This document shows positions 29,691 to 42,010 of a stretch of DNA of 64,000 nucleotides, piece after piece. A program made the position numbers and the translations under genes. The stretch's first letter is position 1. Each line of letters begins with the position of its first letter. Source of the DNA: Candidatus Enterococcus leclercqii (GTDB lineage Bacteria > Bacillota > Bacilli > Lactobacillales > Enterococcaceae); assembly GCF_009933135.1 (NCBI RefSeq), contig NZ_MAEH01000017.1:186001-250000 (forward strand), read 5' to 3'. Below the pieces are notes generated by a model. That model searched no databases, was not told where the DNA came from, and saw nothing but the letters and a program-made list of their open reading frames with translations.

Positions 29691-29706
29691 TGTTTCACGT
29701 GAAACA
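29691..29706. promoter_or_regulatory. parS: Perfect parS site between rpsF and ssb
   Basis: A second exact TGTTTCACGTGAAACA, in the 59-bp gap between rpsF and ssb, that is, inside the transcribed operon and just upstream of the ssb ribosome site. It lies 943 bp from the other perfect site. Confidence 0.9.
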
Positions 29707-29717
29707 TTTCGGATGAA

Positions 29718-30017
29718 TTATGCTTCTTCCTTGATAATCATGTGACGAAGAATATCGTCGTTGATTTTTGCCAAACGGTCAAATTCATTGATCGCAGCAG
29801 CAGTTGATGGAGAAGTAACTTTGACGATGTGGTAGATACCTTCACGGAATCCGTTCATTTCATACGCTAAGCGGCGCTTTTCCCAATCTTTTGATTCAAC
29901 GACTTCAGCACCGTTGTCTTTCAAGATTGCATCGAAACGTTCGATCAAAGCAGCTTTTGCTTCCTCATCAATGTTTGGACGAATGATGTACATAACTTCA
30001 TATTTCGTGTTTTCCAT
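29718..30017 (-). CDS. rpsF: 30S ribosomal protein S6
   Basis: 99 residues; starts [19 protein letters not shown] after Met and contains the conserved [19 protein letters not shown] segment. It forms a heterodimer with S18 on the 30S subunit. First gene of the operon; GGGAGGTG lies before the ATG. The leader (30018-30095) contains a CTCAG / CTGAG hairpin, which might take part in S6:S18 autoregulation but does not clearly match that motif. Confidence 0.97.
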   Translation of the reverse strand: MENTKYEVMYIIRPNIDEEAKAALIERFDAILKDNGAEVVESKDWEKRRLAYEMNGFREGIYHIVKVTSPSTAAAINEFDRLAKINDDILRHMIIKEEA

Positions 30018-30101
30018 TGATTTTCACCTCCCTATGGACTTTGGCCCTCAGCTTGTCTGAGAGCAGAGAGAGCTGTCTTTTCAGACTACTCACAAAGTAA
30101 A

Positions 30102-30130
30102 AGTATACAGGAAATCATCCCATAAATCAA
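30102..30130 (-). promoter_or_regulatory. Promoter of rpsF-ssb-rpsR
   Basis: On the minus strand: -35 TTGATT, 17-bp spacer, -10 TATACT; start point near 30095, about 78 bases before rpsF. Confidence 0.7.
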
Positions 30131-30299
30131 GCTTTTTATTGCTTACTTCTAGAATAAAAGCTTCCAAATATTTGACAGGAGGGCGGTCAACCATCCCGAC
30201 TCCTCCAACAACAATTACGCAAACAAAGTAAAATTTCTGCTGAGAAAGCTTTCAATTGTCATTGGCTTTAATCAGAGGCAATACATAAAAAGAGAGCGC

Positions 30300-31511
30300 T
30301 CAGATCAGACGAATAAACCGCTTTTTACCTAGACGTATGATATCACCGCGAGTAACTTGTGTTTCTTCAAAAAGTGCTATAGAAAGCTTGGCGCCATTCA
30401 ACTGCACGCCGCCTTGCTCCACTAGTCGACGAAACGCACTCCGGCTGGTGAGCTCTCCTGCTTCTACCAGCAACGAAGCCAGCCCAGTCAGGCTGCTAAT
30501 TTCCCCAAGACTTACTTCCGGCATAGTTTCAGGAATCCCGTCTCTTTGGAAAACGGTAATGAACTCCTGCTTTGCTTGTAGTGCGACGTCTTTTCCGTGG
30601 TACAGCCCGGTGATTTCAGTAGCTAAGATCAACTTGATATCCCGTGGATTTTCCCCTGTCTCCAGCCGTTTTTGTAATGCTGTTATTTCTGAAGGCAGCA
30701 GATCTGTAGCTAACAAAAAGTATTTAAGCAGCAATGAATCCGGAACTTCCATCACCTTTTTGAACATGACAAACGGCGCCTCAGCTACCCCGATGTAATT
30801 TCCCAATGATTTACTCATCTTTTCAACACCATCCAGCCCTTCTAGTAAAGGCATAAAAATGGTTACCTGCTTTTCTTTATTAAAATGTTTTTGTAGGTGC
30901 CGTCCCATTAAGAGATTGAATGTCTGATCAGTTCCGCCAATCTCGATATCTGCTTCAATAGCTAGTGAATCATACGCTTGCATCAAGGGGTAAAAGAATT
31001 CATGTAGACCGATGGGGATTTGATTTTGGTAGCGGCGGGCAAAATCATCCCGCTCTAGCATTCGAGCTACGGAAATCGTCTGTGCCAAGGCCAACGTGTC
31101 ACTAAAATCCAGTTGCGATAGCCACTCACTATTGAATCGTACCGCAGTTTTTTCAGGATCTAGAATCTGCGTTAGCTGTGCTACATAGGTCTTGGCATTT
31201 TGTTTGACTTGCTCTTCTGAAAGCTGATTCCGCCCTTTGCTGCGACCAGAGGGATCCCCGATTTTACCGGTAAAATCCCCGATAATGATCACTGCCTGAT
31301 GTCCGAGATCCTGCATCTGCTTAATTTTGCGTAAGACTACGGCGTGGCCTAAGTGAATATCCGGCGCCGTGGGATCCAGCCCTAATTTGATCACCAACGG
31401 CTTATTTTCAGCGGCAGATTTTAACAATTTTTTTCGTAACTCATCTTCTGAGACGATTTCAGCGGCACCTTTTTTAATGATTGCTAGCTGCTGGTCAATT
31501 GTGTACTTCAT
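30300..31511 (-). CDS. tyrS: Tyrosyl-tRNA synthetase, TyrZ-like type
   Basis: 403-residue class I synthetase that charges tRNA-Tyr. The HIGH-type motif is DIHLGH (about residue 53) and the KMSKS motif is EKMSKSLGN (about 236); the C-terminal S4-like RNA-binding domain begins near residue 340. The HLGH form and the GKIGDPSGRS segment match the shorter TyrRS-2/TyrZ branch. It is controlled by the T-box leader just upstream. The region downstream (30131-30299) holds a weak GGAGG/CCTCC inverted repeat that may terminate it. Confidence 0.94.
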   Translation of the reverse strand: MKYTIDQQLAIIKKGAAEIVSEDELRKKLLKSAAENKPLVIKLGLDPTAPDIHLGHAVVLRKIKQMQDLGHQAVIIIGDFTGKIGDPSGRSKGRNQLSEEQVKQNAKTYVAQLTQILDPEKTAVRFNSEWLSQLDFSDTLALAQTISVARMLERDDFARRYQNQIPIGLHEFFYPLMQAYDSLAIEADIEIGGTDQTFNLLMGRHLQKHFNKEKQVTIFMPLLEGLDGVEKMSKSLGNYIGVAEAPFVMFKKVMEVPDSLLLKYFLLATDLLPSEITALQKRLETGENPRDIKLILATEITGLYHGKDVALQAKQEFITVFQRDGIPETMPEVSLGEISSLTGLASLLVEAGELTSRSAFRRLVEQGGVQLNGAKLSIALFEETQVTRGDIIRLGKKRFIRLI

Positions 31512-31548
31512 AAACTCACTTCATCCTTTCTTCTTGTTGTTATCGTCA

Positions 31549-31817
31549 AAAAAAACGCCCTTTGGCTATATAGCCAAAGGACGTTTACACGCGTTACCAC
31601 CTTTTTTCGAGTCCTGCTTACGCAAAAGACTCCTCAACCAAGTACCAACATACTTGTGCATTGTTAACGGATGCAACTCCGATCCGGTCTACTTGATTCC
31701 ACCGGCAGCTCAGGACTGTATTCCCATCTGCTGTGTCCGCGCCTCTCACCACCCGGCTACTCTCTGAAGAACATCTGCAAAGGTACTCGTTTCCCTCATC
31801 GCTTCTACCTCTTAAAT
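31549..31817 (-). promoter_or_regulatory. T-box riboswitch (tyrosine) upstream of tyrS
   Basis: Read on the minus strand, the leader shows the T-box hallmarks: CAGAGAG and GGTGAGAG of stem I, a GGGAATACAG specifier loop with the Tyr codon TAC, the T-box sequence GGTGGTAACGCG (at about 31590-31601) and a terminator hairpin TCCTTTGGC / GCCAAAGGG with T-run (31553-31585). It should let transcription into tyrS continue when uncharged tRNA-Tyr pairs with the leader. Confidence 0.93.
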
Positions 31818-31824
31818 TAAAGCT

Positions 31825-31854
31825 ATTCTACAACGGAAAACACGGAGCTGTCAA
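31825..31854 (-). promoter_or_regulatory. Promoter of the tyrS T-box leader
   Basis: Minus strand: consensus -35 TTGACA, 18-bp spacer, -10 TAGAAT, ending just before the T-box leader. Confidence 0.75.
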
Positions 31855-32327
31855 TCAAACAACCATCATTCCCCAGAAGAATCCTCTCCATACCTGCTCG
31901 TAAAACAACAAATCGCCAGCTTCTAAGCACACAACTGGGGCCAATTTGAACAAGCTGGCGAAAAAGACTTCCGCTGCTAAAACTTATCCACTGTGGAAAA
32001 CTTTTAGAACAGCCTTCTTTACTTTTCAACAATCGTCAATCGTCGCCTTCAGCCAGTTTCTTTACCGTTAAGTTTTCCACAGCTAAAACTATCAAATCTT
32101 GTCTAGGCTTAGCTGCAAGCTGGTCTGTTCAGCTTCCCAAAAAGGAGCTTGTGACCTCCATCATTTCTAGATGATAAACGCCGCAGGTTTCAACAACTAA
32201 GTAAGAGAATCTATGTTAGTAAATAGTTGCCATAGTCTTTAGAGGCAACATTGTCCTGCGTATAGGAGAAGCACAGACTGCCCTTGATTTCATCCCTGTT
32301 AGTCTGTGTTTGAAATTTTCAACAGCG
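31855..32327. other. Gene-free stretch with DnaA-like boxes and inverted repeats
   Basis: No gene is supported in 473 bp. Seen: an inverted repeat CGCCAGCTT (31914-31922) / AAGCTGGCG (31952-31960); DnaA-box-like TTATCCACT (31984-31992) next to TGTGGAAAA, and TTTTCCACA (32073-32081); and CACAGACT / AGTCTGTG arms around 32271-32309. None resembles a coding remnant. Confidence 0.5.
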
Positions 32328-32433
32328 AAAAAAGAAGGCACTTCCACCGTTTTTAGTGGAAATGCCTTCTCTTTTGCTTGTAGCTCACGTTTGCTATTTT
32401 TTCCTTTACAAGATGGTGACTAGACTTTTGTCA
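32328..32433 (-). repeat. 3'-trailer module B, after gyrA
   Basis: Starts 19 bases after the gyrA stop, in sense: mini hairpin TGAC / GTCA (32416-32433), box at 32371-32394 (sense CAAACGTGAG, CTA, CAAGCAAAAG), terminator stem GAAGGCA.TTCCAC / GTGGAAGTGCCTTC followed by six T. Confidence 0.75.
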
Positions 32434-32451
32434 TAGCTCCCGTAATGATTC

Positions 32452-34932
32452 TTATGCGTCTTGTTCGGGTGTTTCAATTGCTTCAGTTTCTTGATCTTCG
32501 GCTTCTTCTGGTTCGATAACTGCCATGGTAACGACTTTTGCATCGTCTTCCATCCGCATTAAGCGAACACCCAGCGTTGCTCGACCAGTTTGTGAGACAC
32601 CTTCCACGTTGAAGCGGATAATGACACCTTTGTCAGTGATGACCATGATGTCTTCCGTGCCGTCCACCGTCGTTAAGCCCGCCAATGGACCGTTTTTAGC
32701 AGTGATATTGGCAGTTTTGATCCCTTTACCACCACGGCCCTTGATCGGATATTCCGCTCCGGAAGTACGTTTACCGTAGCCATTTTCGGTAATTACTAAC
32801 ACTTCTTTGTCGTCACTCAAAGTGGCAACACCGACTACATAATCTTCGTCACGAAGGCGGATTCCTCGCACACCGGCTGCTGTTCGACCCATATCTCGAA
32901 CAACTTCTTCTTTAAAGGTCACAGAATAGCCGCTGTGGGTCCCGATGATGATTGTAGAATCACCAGCTGTTTCCAGAACGCTGACCAGTTCGTCGCCCTC
33001 TTTAAGTCCGATTGCGATCAAACCGTTGCTGCGAATGTTAGAAAAGGCATCGACTGACGTCCGTTTGACAATTCCTAATCGAGTGGTGAAGAAGAGGTAA
33101 CGACCGGATTCTGGGCCGCCATTGACAGCGATAATCGTTTGGATCTTCTCGTTGGAATCAATCCCCAGCAAATTAATGACTGGAATTCCTTTGGCAGCAC
33201 GGCCATATTCAGGAATCTCGTAACCTTTTGCTTTGTAGACTTTTCCCATATTGGTAAAGAAGAGGAGTGTATCGTGGGTCGAGCAAGATACCAGTGTCTT
33301 CACGAAGTCTTCATCGTGGACCCCCATCCCCTGAACGCCTCGGCCACCGCGGCGTTGCGCACGAAACTCGCTGTTGGCTACGCGTTTGATATAGCCGTTG
33401 TTGGTCAATGTGATAACTACTTCGTCTTCTTCAATCAAATCTTCATCTTCCAAACTCAATACTTCGCCTACCAGAAGTTCTGTCCGACGATTGTCACCAA
33501 AGCGATTAGCGACGTCTTTCAGTTCAGTAATGATGATTTCTCGTACCCGTTCTGGACGAGCCAAAATATCTTTCAAGTCTTCAATGAGTTTCAGTAATTC
33601 CTGATATTCCGCTTCAATCTTGTCTCGTTCCAAACCGGTCAGACGGCGCAAACGCATATCCAAAATGGCTTGTGCCTGACGATCGGAGAGTTTGAAGCGT
33701 TCCATCATAGTATTTTTAGCTTCGTCATCGGTTTTGGATCCGCGAATGATGGCGATAATTTCATCAATGTGATCCAAAGCAATCCGCAGACCTTCCAAAA
33801 TGTGGGCCCGTGCTTCGGCCTTGTCTTTGTCAAATTGCGTCCGGCGAGTGATGACTTCTTCTTGGTGCTCGACGTAGTTTACGAGGATTTCTTTCAAGCT
33901 GAGAATCTTCGGTACACCTTTTTCGATGGCCAACATGTTGAAGCCAAAAGAAGTCTGCAGTGCAGTCATTTTATACAAGTTATTTAAAATAACAGAAGCA
34001 CTAACGTCTCTTCGGACATCGATAACAATCCGCATGCCTTCCCGAGATGATTCATCCCGCAAATCAGTGATTCCTTCGATCCGCTTGTCCCGGTGCAGCT
34101 CAGAAATGCGTTCGATCAACTTGGCTTTATTCACCATATAAGGCAGTTCGGTGACTAAAATTCGCTCTTTTCCGTTAGGCATCTCCGTGATTTCCACTTT
34201 TGCCCGAACAGTAATCGATCCCTTACCAGTTTCATACGCCCGGCGGATACCAGATTTACCCATGACTAAACCGCCAGTAGGAAAGTCCGGCCCAGGCAAG
34301 ACTTCCATCAACTCATTGGTGGTTACCTCAGGATCATCCATCAGCAATTCAATAGCTGCTGTAACTTCTCTTAAGTTATGGGGTGGAATATTGGTAGCCA
34401 TACCGACGGCGATCCCGGTAGTTCCGTTCACCAACAGGTTCGGGAAACGAGCCGGCAAAACTTCCGGTTCTTTTTCGGAATCATCATAGTTACTGATGAA
34501 ATCAACCGTATTTTTATTGATGTCCCGCAACATTTCCATTGCCAGTTTACTCATACGGGCTTCGGTATACCGCATCGCAGCAGCTCCGTCACCATCCACT
34601 GAACCAAAGTTCCCATGGCCGTCTACCAGCATATAGCGGTAGCTGAAGGGTTGCGCCATCCGCACCATTGACTCATAGATGGCACTGTCGCCGTGGGGGT
34701 GATACTTACCCATGACATCCCCGACAATCCGGGCTGATTTTTTATGAGGCTTGTCCGGCGTTACACCCAATTCGTTCATTCCGTATAAAATCCGGCGGTG
34801 AACCGGCTTCAATCCATCACGCACATCTGGCAAGGCCCGCGCCACGATGACACTCATCGCATAATCGATGAAGGAGGTCTTCATTTCACTGGTCAGGTTG
34901 ACGTTTTGGATATTTTCTTTATGATCTTCCAC
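32452..34932 (-). CDS. gyrA: DNA gyrase subunit A
   Basis: 826-residue catalytic subunit of gyrase, which introduces negative supercoils. The active Tyr lies in MRYTEARM (about residue 122). The quinolone-determining region reads [14 protein letters not shown], with Ser and Glu at the positions whose change confers resistance, so it looks wild type. The C-terminal beta-propeller carries the GyrA box [10 protein letters not shown]. Full length with an acidic tail. It lies 16 bp downstream of gyrB, in one operon. Confidence 0.97.
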   Translation of the reverse strand: MEDHKENIQNVNLTSEMKTSFIDYAMSVIVARALPDVRDGLKPVHRRILYGMNELGVTPDKPHKKSARIVGDVMGKYHPHGDSAIYESMVRMAQPFSYRYMLVDGHGNFGSVDGDGAAAMRYTEARMSKLAMEMLRDINKNTVDFISNYDDSEKEPEVLPARFPNLLVNGTTGIAVGMATNIPPHNLREVTAAIELLMDDPEVTTNELMEVLPGPDFPTGGLVMGKSGIRRAYETGKGSITVRAKVEITEMPNGKERILVTELPYMVNKAKLIERISELHRDKRIEGITDLRDESSREGMRIVIDVRRDVSASVILNNLYKMTALQTSFGFNMLAIEKGVPKILSLKEILVNYVEHQEEVITRRTQFDKDKAEARAHILEGLRIALDHIDEIIAIIRGSKTDDEAKNTMMERFKLSDRQAQAILDMRLRRLTGLERDKIEAEYQELLKLIEDLKDILARPERVREIIITELKDVANRFGDNRRTELLVGEVLSLEDEDLIEEDEVVITLTNNGYIKRVANSEFRAQRRGGRGVQGMGVHDEDFVKTLVSCSTHDTLLFFTNMGKVYKAKGYEIPEYGRAAKGIPVINLLGIDSNEKIQTIIAVNGGPESGRYLFFTTRLGIVKRTSVDAFSNIRSNGLIAIGLKEGDELVSVLETAGDSTIIIGTHSGYSVTFKEEVVRDMGRTAAGVRGIRLRDEDYVVGVATLSDDKEVLVITENGYGKRTSGAEYPIKGRGGKGIKTANITAKNGPLAGLTTVDGTEDIMVITDKGVIIRFNVEGVSQTGRATLGVRLMRMEDDAKVVTMAVIEPEEAEDQETEAIETPEQDA

Positions 34933-34948
34933 AGTTCATTCTCCCTCC

Positions 34949-36970
<2,022 letters not shown>

Positions 36971-37067
36971 TCATTTTTTACAAAACTGCCAGCTTGCTGC
37001 AAGATCAGGGAAAACTTTAACGGCTGTTGCCTGCCACTAAAGTCGATTTATCTAAATAAAAAGGGAT

Positions 37068-38204
37068 CTATAGCTGATCCGTTGAAGCTGCTTCTTTGGT
37101 GATATGTCCTTGTGTTACATAATAGATGGCGGGTTCTACCGTCATCTTATTTTTGACATGCTCCAAGGTGGTAGTGGTTAAAAAGGTCTGAACTTTACCT
37201 TCGATGGTTTCCAAAAGATGAAGCTGACGAGAATCATCCAATTCGCTCATCACGTCATCTAAAAGCAAAATGGGAAATTCCCCTGTCTCTTCTTTCATCA
37301 GATCAATCTCTGCCAGTTTGACACTCAATGCGGTGGTTCGCTGCTGCCCTTGGGAACCATAGGTCTGAACATCCTTGCCATTGATAGCAAAACTGAGGTC
37401 ATCTCGGTGCGGCCCCACCTGTGTACTCATCCGAAAACGTTCCTTCTCACGACTTTTCAGCAGTGCGGCTGTGAATGCGTCACTGATGGCCGTCAGATCA
37501 GCTGCCTCGTCAAAGGCAATGGAAGACACATATTTCAGCGTCAAATGTTCCTTTTCCCGGCTAATCTTTTGGTGAAGAGCATTGGCCCAGTATTCCAGCC
37601 GTTTTACAAAACGCTGACGGGCAAACAAAACCTTGGCTCCAAAGGACACCAACTGCTCATCAAGGATTTCCAGATAAACAGGATCCGGCTTTTTATCACC
37701 GGCAGTCTGCTTGAGGTATTGATTGCGCTGCTTTAAAACCCCTTGGTACTGCACCAGATCATACAGATAGATGGGATCAATCTGGCCAATCTCCATGTCT
37801 AAGAACTTTCGCCGGATTTGAGGAGTACCCTTCACCAGAGAAAGATCCTCCGGCGCAAACAAGATTACGTTCATCTGACCCACATAGCTGGAAAGCTTTT
37901 TTTGCTCGATGTGGTTCACCTTCGTCTTGCGGCCTTTTTTAGTAAGGGTAATCTCCAACGGCACAGTGGCTCCCCGCTTGGTCAGGTCCCCTTTGAGATA
38001 GGCATGATCTTGATCAAAACGAATCAGCTCTTGCTCGTTGGTGGTGCGGTGGCTGCGGGTCATGGCCAACACATAGATGCTTTCCAGAACATTGGTCTTT
38101 CCCTGCGCATTTTCTCCAAGAAAAATCGTGATATTTTTGTCGAAGGTCAAAGACAGCTCCTCGTAATTGCGGAAATTCCGCAGGTAGAGGTCATTCAGCC
38201 GCAT
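37068..38204 (-). CDS. recF: DNA replication and repair protein RecF
   Basis: 378-residue SMC-like ATPase that helps load RecA at gaps with RecO and RecR. Walker A is GENAQGKTN (about residue 30), the ABC signature lies in TYGSQGQQRTTALS, and Walker B is LLLDDVMSELD. The start at 38204 follows AAAGGA; the frame to 38243 covers yaaA coding and is rejected. It overlaps the end of yaaA by 14 bp, so the two are translationally coupled, the usual dnaA-region order. Confidence 0.95.
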   Translation of the reverse strand: MRLNDLYLRNFRNYEELSLTFDKNITIFLGENAQGKTNVLESIYVLAMTRSHRTTNEQELIRFDQDHAYLKGDLTKRGATVPLEITLTKKGRKTKVNHIEQKKLSSYVGQMNVILFAPEDLSLVKGTPQIRRKFLDMEIGQIDPIYLYDLVQYQGVLKQRNQYLKQTAGDKKPDPVYLEILDEQLVSFGAKVLFARQRFVKRLEYWANALHQKISREKEHLTLKYVSSIAFDEAADLTAISDAFTAALLKSREKERFRMSTQVGPHRDDLSFAINGKDVQTYGSQGQQRTTALSVKLAEIDLMKEETGEFPILLLDDVMSELDDSRQLHLLETIEGKVQTFLTTTTLEHVKNKMTVEPAIYYVTQGHITKEAASTDQL

Positions 38205-38436
38205 CGTCGGGATCCTTTTTCGCCATAAAAAAAGTACCTTCATCAGGTATCTCGATCATCATCCCCGGGTACAGCTTGCGGCCACGGCGATTTTCCGGCT
38301 CACCGTCTACCATCACAGTTGTCTCTGCCAAATACCATTTGGCTTGTCCGCCACTGGAGATGACATTAACCTCTTTCAGGACTTGTCCCAGCGTCATATA
38401 TTCGCTGGTTTCGTCCAGATAGATCTTTTCTTTCAT
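38191..38436 (-). CDS. yaaA: S4-domain RNA-binding protein YaaA
   Basis: 81-residue S4-like RNA-binding protein found between dnaN and recF in many Firmicutes. The S4 core is TLGQVLKEVNVISSGGQAKWYL (position guide, about residues 11-32) followed by VMVDGEPENRRGRKLYPG. Its role is not settled; ribosome-related functions are proposed for S4 paralogs. The start at 38436 follows ACGAGGG. A 14-bp overlap with recF. Confidence 0.9.
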   Translation of the reverse strand: MKEKIYLDETSEYMTLGQVLKEVNVISSGGQAKWYLAETTVMVDGEPENRRGRKLYPGMMIEIPDEGTFFMAKKDPDDAAE

Positions 38437-38481
38437 TTTCAGCCCTCGTTTCACTCTAAACACCATAAAACAGATACCCAT

Positions 38482-38510
38482 ATTATACCTTTTTTTAAGG
38501 GGAAAAACAA
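38482..38510 (-). promoter_or_regulatory. Promoter of yaaA-recF(-gyrBA)
   Basis: Minus strand: -35 TTGTTT, 17-bp spacer, -10 TATAAT; start near 38475, about 39 bases before yaaA. The remaining 38511-38875 between it and the dnaN terminator shows only a weak CAACAG/CTGTTG hairpin. Confidence 0.6.
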
Positions 38511-38875
38511 ATTTCTCCGGATATTTTTCACTCTCAGAAGACTTGTATATTTTCGATAAAAAATATCCTCCAGCAAAAAAATCGCTGAAAATCGATTTTA
38601 AGGACCTTTTCGGCGAGATTCCAATTTTTTCTCTCTTTCAGCAACTTATTTTTATTTTCATGAAACTTGTCAGGACAGCAGAAAGAACAACAGTTTTTCC
38701 GGCTGTTGCAATTTTCAGCTTTTTCCCAGCTGTCAAAGGCAGCTTGGCACAGATCAGAAACGTGATATAGCCCGCAGAAGCCGGCATACTTCTGTGACTG
38801 TTAATGTGAAGTCAATTTGCCAAGGTTACAAGAACTTTTCGCTGCTTAAATCACTATAGCCAAATAAAAACGGCA

Positions 38876-38899
38876 GCCTCAAAAGAGAACTGCCGCTTT
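38876..38899 (-). terminator. Terminator after dnaN
   Basis: AAGCGGCAG / CTGCCGTTTTT hairpin on the minus strand, 48 bases past the dnaN stop. Confidence 0.8.
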
Positions 38900-38947
38900 C
38901 TTAAGTTTGTGGGACATTTAACCAATTTTTTACTGAACTGAGGCTGT

Positions 38948-40078
38948 TTAGTTGGTTCGCACAGGTGTGATCAATTGGATAAATTCACCTTGGCCTTCTG
39001 TTGGTTCCAAGGTAAATGGCCGAATCGGCGAAATGAACTTGATGGTAATACTCATATCACCAAAAGCCCGCAGTGCCGCTTTCATGTAGTCCGGATTAAA
39101 GGAGATCGTCAACGGTTCGCCGGTTACTTTTTCGTAATTCAGGGCTTCTTCTACTTTACCGACTTCCGGAGAGTTTCCGTACAACATCACGCTGTCGTCG
39201 GAAATCGACAGGCGGACGATATTGTTGCGACCTTCATGAGATAGCAAAGATGCCCGTTCAATGGCTGCCAAAAAGTCCCGCACACCAAATTCGATTTCGG
39301 TGTTGAAGCTGGTCGGGATCAAACGATTGGTATCGGGGTAATTGCCTTCTAACAAGCGAGAGTAAAACAGCATGTTCTTAGTTTTGAAAAGAACCTGGTT
39401 TTCCATAATGCTGATTTCCACTTCTTCTTCCTCATCGGCAAAAGAACGAGACAACTCGATTAGACTCTTGCCGGGAATGACGATATTGAACTCGCTGGCT
39501 TCTGCTTCAATAGGAATGAGTCGCTGACTGAGTCGGTGGGAGTCGGTAGCCACAGCCAACAGCTTTTGATTTTCTAAAATAAAGTGAACACCTGTCAAAA
39601 TTGGGCGGCTTTCATGCGCTGAAACAGCAAAAACAGTTTCACTAACCAACTGGTTCAGCATCTGAACAGACAATTTCATTTGATTGCGTCGTTCCACAAT
39701 AGGCAGATGAGGATAATTGTCAGGATCCAAGCCGTTGACAATGAAGTTGGCTTTACCGGAAGTGATAGCCACTTGGTTATTTTCCATGACTTCCATGGTG
39801 AAGGTATCTTCTGGCAGTTTGCGGACGATTTCTGAGAAGAAACGGGCTTGTAAAACGATGGCGCCCGTTGATTCGATCTGCATCTGGGCTTTTTCATTGC
39901 TGCTTTCTAAAAAAGTTTCGATGGAGATATCAGCGTTGCTGCCGGTCATGGTCAGTCCGCTGTCTTTCAGTTCGATTTTAACCCCAGTCAAGATGGGAAT
40001 AGTCGTTTTGCTTGAAATGGCCCGTTGCACGGTTGCCAATTCTTGAATAAAGACGGATCGGTTGAGGGTAACTTTCAT
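38948..40078 (-). CDS. dnaN: DNA polymerase III beta sliding clamp
   Basis: 376-residue clamp with three repeated domains; it encircles DNA and tethers polymerase. It starts KVTLNRSVFIQELATVQRA after Met and ends FIQLITPVRTN, the family C-terminus next to the hydrophobic partner-binding cleft. AAAGGAG lies 11 bases before the ATG at 40078; a GTG four codons upstream is too close to that site. It follows dnaA with a DnaA-box cluster between. Confidence 0.96.
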   Translation of the reverse strand: MKVTLNRSVFIQELATVQRAISSKTTIPILTGVKIELKDSGLTMTGSNADISIETFLESSNEKAQMQIESTGAIVLQARFFSEIVRKLPEDTFTMEVMENNQVAITSGKANFIVNGLDPDNYPHLPIVERRNQMKLSVQMLNQLVSETVFAVSAHESRPILTGVHFILENQKLLAVATDSHRLSQRLIPIEAEASEFNIVIPGKSLIELSRSFADEEEEVEISIMENQVLFKTKNMLFYSRLLEGNYPDTNRLIPTSFNTEIEFGVRDFLAAIERASLLSHEGRNNIVRLSISDDSVMLYGNSPEVGKVEEALNYEKVTGEPLTISFNPDYMKAALRAFGDMSITIKFISPIRPFTLEPTEGQGEFIQLITPVRTN

Positions 40079-40284
40079 GTTGGGGAACACTCCTTTTAAT
40101 TGTAATGGTCAACGGATTTTTTTAGCTGCGTTTGTTTGAAATACACAGGTGTTCAATCATTAGCAAATTGCTTTTTGAAGAGCGCAGCGGCTATTACTTG
40201 CTCGTATTCAACGAAGGGTAGCTGCTTACTGATTTTAGTTGATTTAAGGGAAAAAGTAATAGAAGCAGTAGGCTCTGTTTAAAC

Positions 40285-40377
40285 AGTGGATAACTCAGCT
40301 TAAGCCGTGCTAGTTCACCGTTTTCCACTGTGGATAAGTTGTGGATAAATTTTATGGTTTTTAAAAGGTTATCCACA
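40285..40377. other. oriC: oriC part 2: DnaA-box cluster between dnaA and dnaN
   Basis: Within the 361-bp dnaA-dnaN gap: three exact DnaA boxes, TGTGGATAA at 40329-40337 and 40340-40348, TTATCCACA at 40369-40377, plus AGTGGATAA at 40285-40293. An AT-rich stretch (about 40200-40280) lies beside it and may be the unwinding element. With the cluster on the other side of dnaA this forms a bipartite origin as in B. subtilis. Confidence 0.85.
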
Positions 40378-40439
40378 CGGCAACTATCAGTGATAATTTG
40401 TCTTCAATGGATTTGATCAAGTTTTTGGCTGCTGACTGC

Positions 40440-41774
40440 TTAGTTGAAGAGGAGATTTTTGATCTCTGCGACTTCATTTTGAGTCGTAGCATCTGACTGC
40501 AACAGTTGTTGGATCTTTTCATGGGCATGGATCACAGTCGTATGGTCTTTGCCGCCAAAATCAGCGCCGATTTTCGGTAATGAATTGTCAGTTAGTTCCC
40601 GTGAGAGATACATGGCAATCTGTCGAGGAACAACGATGCTTTTCACACGTTTTTTGCCTTTGAGATCTTTCAGAGAAATGTGGTAATACTTGGCGACTTC
40701 TTCTTGAATCTGCAAGATTGTCAATTGGGCAGAACCATTGCTGCTCTTTAGTGCTTTCAAGGATTCGGCGGCCAAACTGGTAGTGATATCGGCATTGTTC
40801 ATGGTGGCAAAGGCTTGTACTCGCACCAAGGCCCCTTCCAGTTCCCGAATATTGGAATCAATCTGGCCAGCGATGTAGCTGAGGGTATCATCTGGGATCT
40901 CTAAGCGTTCTGCTTCCGCTTTTTTGCGCAAGATAGCGATACGAGTCTCCAGATCCGGTGGTGTGATGTCGACAGATAACCCCCAGGCAAAGCGCGAAAC
41001 CAGTCGCTCCGGCAATGTTGGGATCTCAGAAGGCAGGCGATCACTAGTGAGCACGATCTGCTTGTTGTTTTTGTACAGTTCTTCAAAGGTATAGAAGAAC
41101 TCGTTTTGTGTTTCGACTTTGTTTTCCAAAAACTGAATATCATCGACTAAAAGTAAATCGACGCTGCGGTATTCTTGGCGAAACTTGTCCATTTCATTGT
41201 TCTTAATAGAAGTAATGAAATCATTGGTGAAGTTTTCGCTGCTGACATATTTGATTTTGGCTTTGGGATTGTTGGTCAGCAGTTGATGGCCGATGGCGTG
41301 CATCAAGTGGGTTTTCCCTAGACCAACACCCCCGTAAAAGAACAGTGGGTTGTAGATGGATCCGGGTTCTTCAGCAACAACCAGCGCCGCCGCATGGGCC
41401 ATCTGGTTGCCTTTCCCAATGACAAAGGTGTCAAAGGTGTATTTGGGATTCAAAACAGAGTTTGTGGCATCCTCTTCGATCACTTCAGCAGTCGGTGGTG
41501 TCTGTGGGGCTGCTGTCAGCGACTCATCGCCTTCAACGACCAATTTGGGAATAATCTCCCGCTCAAACAGGCGGTAACTGTTTTCCAAAAATTTAGTCAT
41601 GATATTGCGTTCCCAGTAATTTTTATGAATCGGGCTGGGAACCTGGATGAGAAGCTGATCGTTGTTTAACGAAAGAGGGATCACCGGATGGACCCAAGTA
41701 TTATAACTGGTTTCGCTGAGGTCATGTTGCAACCCCTCCAGTATCTTCGGCCAAACCGTCTCGAGAGTCGACAT
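40440..41774 (-). CDS. dnaA: Chromosomal replication initiator DnaA
   Basis: 444-residue AAA+ initiator that binds the DnaA boxes on both sides of its gene and opens oriC. Domain I (about 1-75) begins [14 protein letters not shown]; domain III has Walker [11 protein letters not shown] near 150 and Walker [11 protein letters not shown]; domain IV ends with the signature [25 protein letters not shown] is six bases before the ATG. Full length. A probable promoter overlaps a DnaA-like box, which would allow autorepression. Confidence 0.98.
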   Translation of the reverse strand: MSTLETVWPKILEGLQHDLSETSYNTWVHPVIPLSLNNDQLLIQVPSPIHKNYWERNIMTKFLENSYRLFEREIIPKLVVEGDESLTAAPQTPPTAEVIEEDATNSVLNPKYTFDTFVIGKGNQMAHAAALVVAEEPGSIYNPLFFYGGVGLGKTHLMHAIGHQLLTNNPKAKIKYVSSENFTNDFITSIKNNEMDKFRQEYRSVDLLLVDDIQFLENKVETQNEFFYTFEELYKNNKQIVLTSDRLPSEIPTLPERLVSRFAWGLSVDITPPDLETRIAILRKKAEAERLEIPDDTLSYIAGQIDSNIRELEGALVRVQAFATMNNADITTSLAAESLKALKSSNGSAQLTILQIQEEVAKYYHISLKDLKGKKRVKSIVVPRQIAMYLSRELTDNSLPKIGADFGGKDHTTVIHAHEKIQQLLQSDATTQNEVAEIKNLLFN

Positions 41775-41981
41775 GGCTGTCCTCCTTTATTGAAATAAAA
41801 ATGATGGCTTCGGCTGCAAAGACGAAACGAATTAGTGGTTGATCAGTGCATTTTTTACAAAAGAAAAACAGGAACTGCGAGTTTTGGCGACACCAAAGCT
41901 CACGATACGACAGGTACAGACAAGCAGGGTTGGCTGCAGACGTCGGATCGAGTCCCTTAAGTCTTTTTTAAGTGTACCCCT

Positions 41982-42010
41982 AATTTAGCACGTTCATCGA
42001 AAGTTTTCCA
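41982..42010 (-). promoter_or_regulatory. Probable dnaA promoter
   Basis: Minus strand: -35 TGGAAA (4 of 6), 17-bp spacer, -10 TAAATT. The -35 overlaps the DnaA-box-like TTTTCCACA at 42004-42012. Leader of about 200 bases to dnaA. Confidence 0.4.

Noticed and set aside
30018-30095. S6:S18-binding autoregulatory motif in the rpsF leader
   Set aside because: A CTCAG/CTGAG hairpin is present but the characteristic bulge and loop bases could not be matched with confidence.
31823-32032. 69-codon minus-strand frame between gyrA and tyrS
   Set aside because: No ribosome site, and it overlaps the tyrS promoter.
32860-34932. Fluoroquinolone-resistance changes in gyrA
   Set aside because: The [11 protein letters not shown] region keeps the susceptible Ser and Glu residues.
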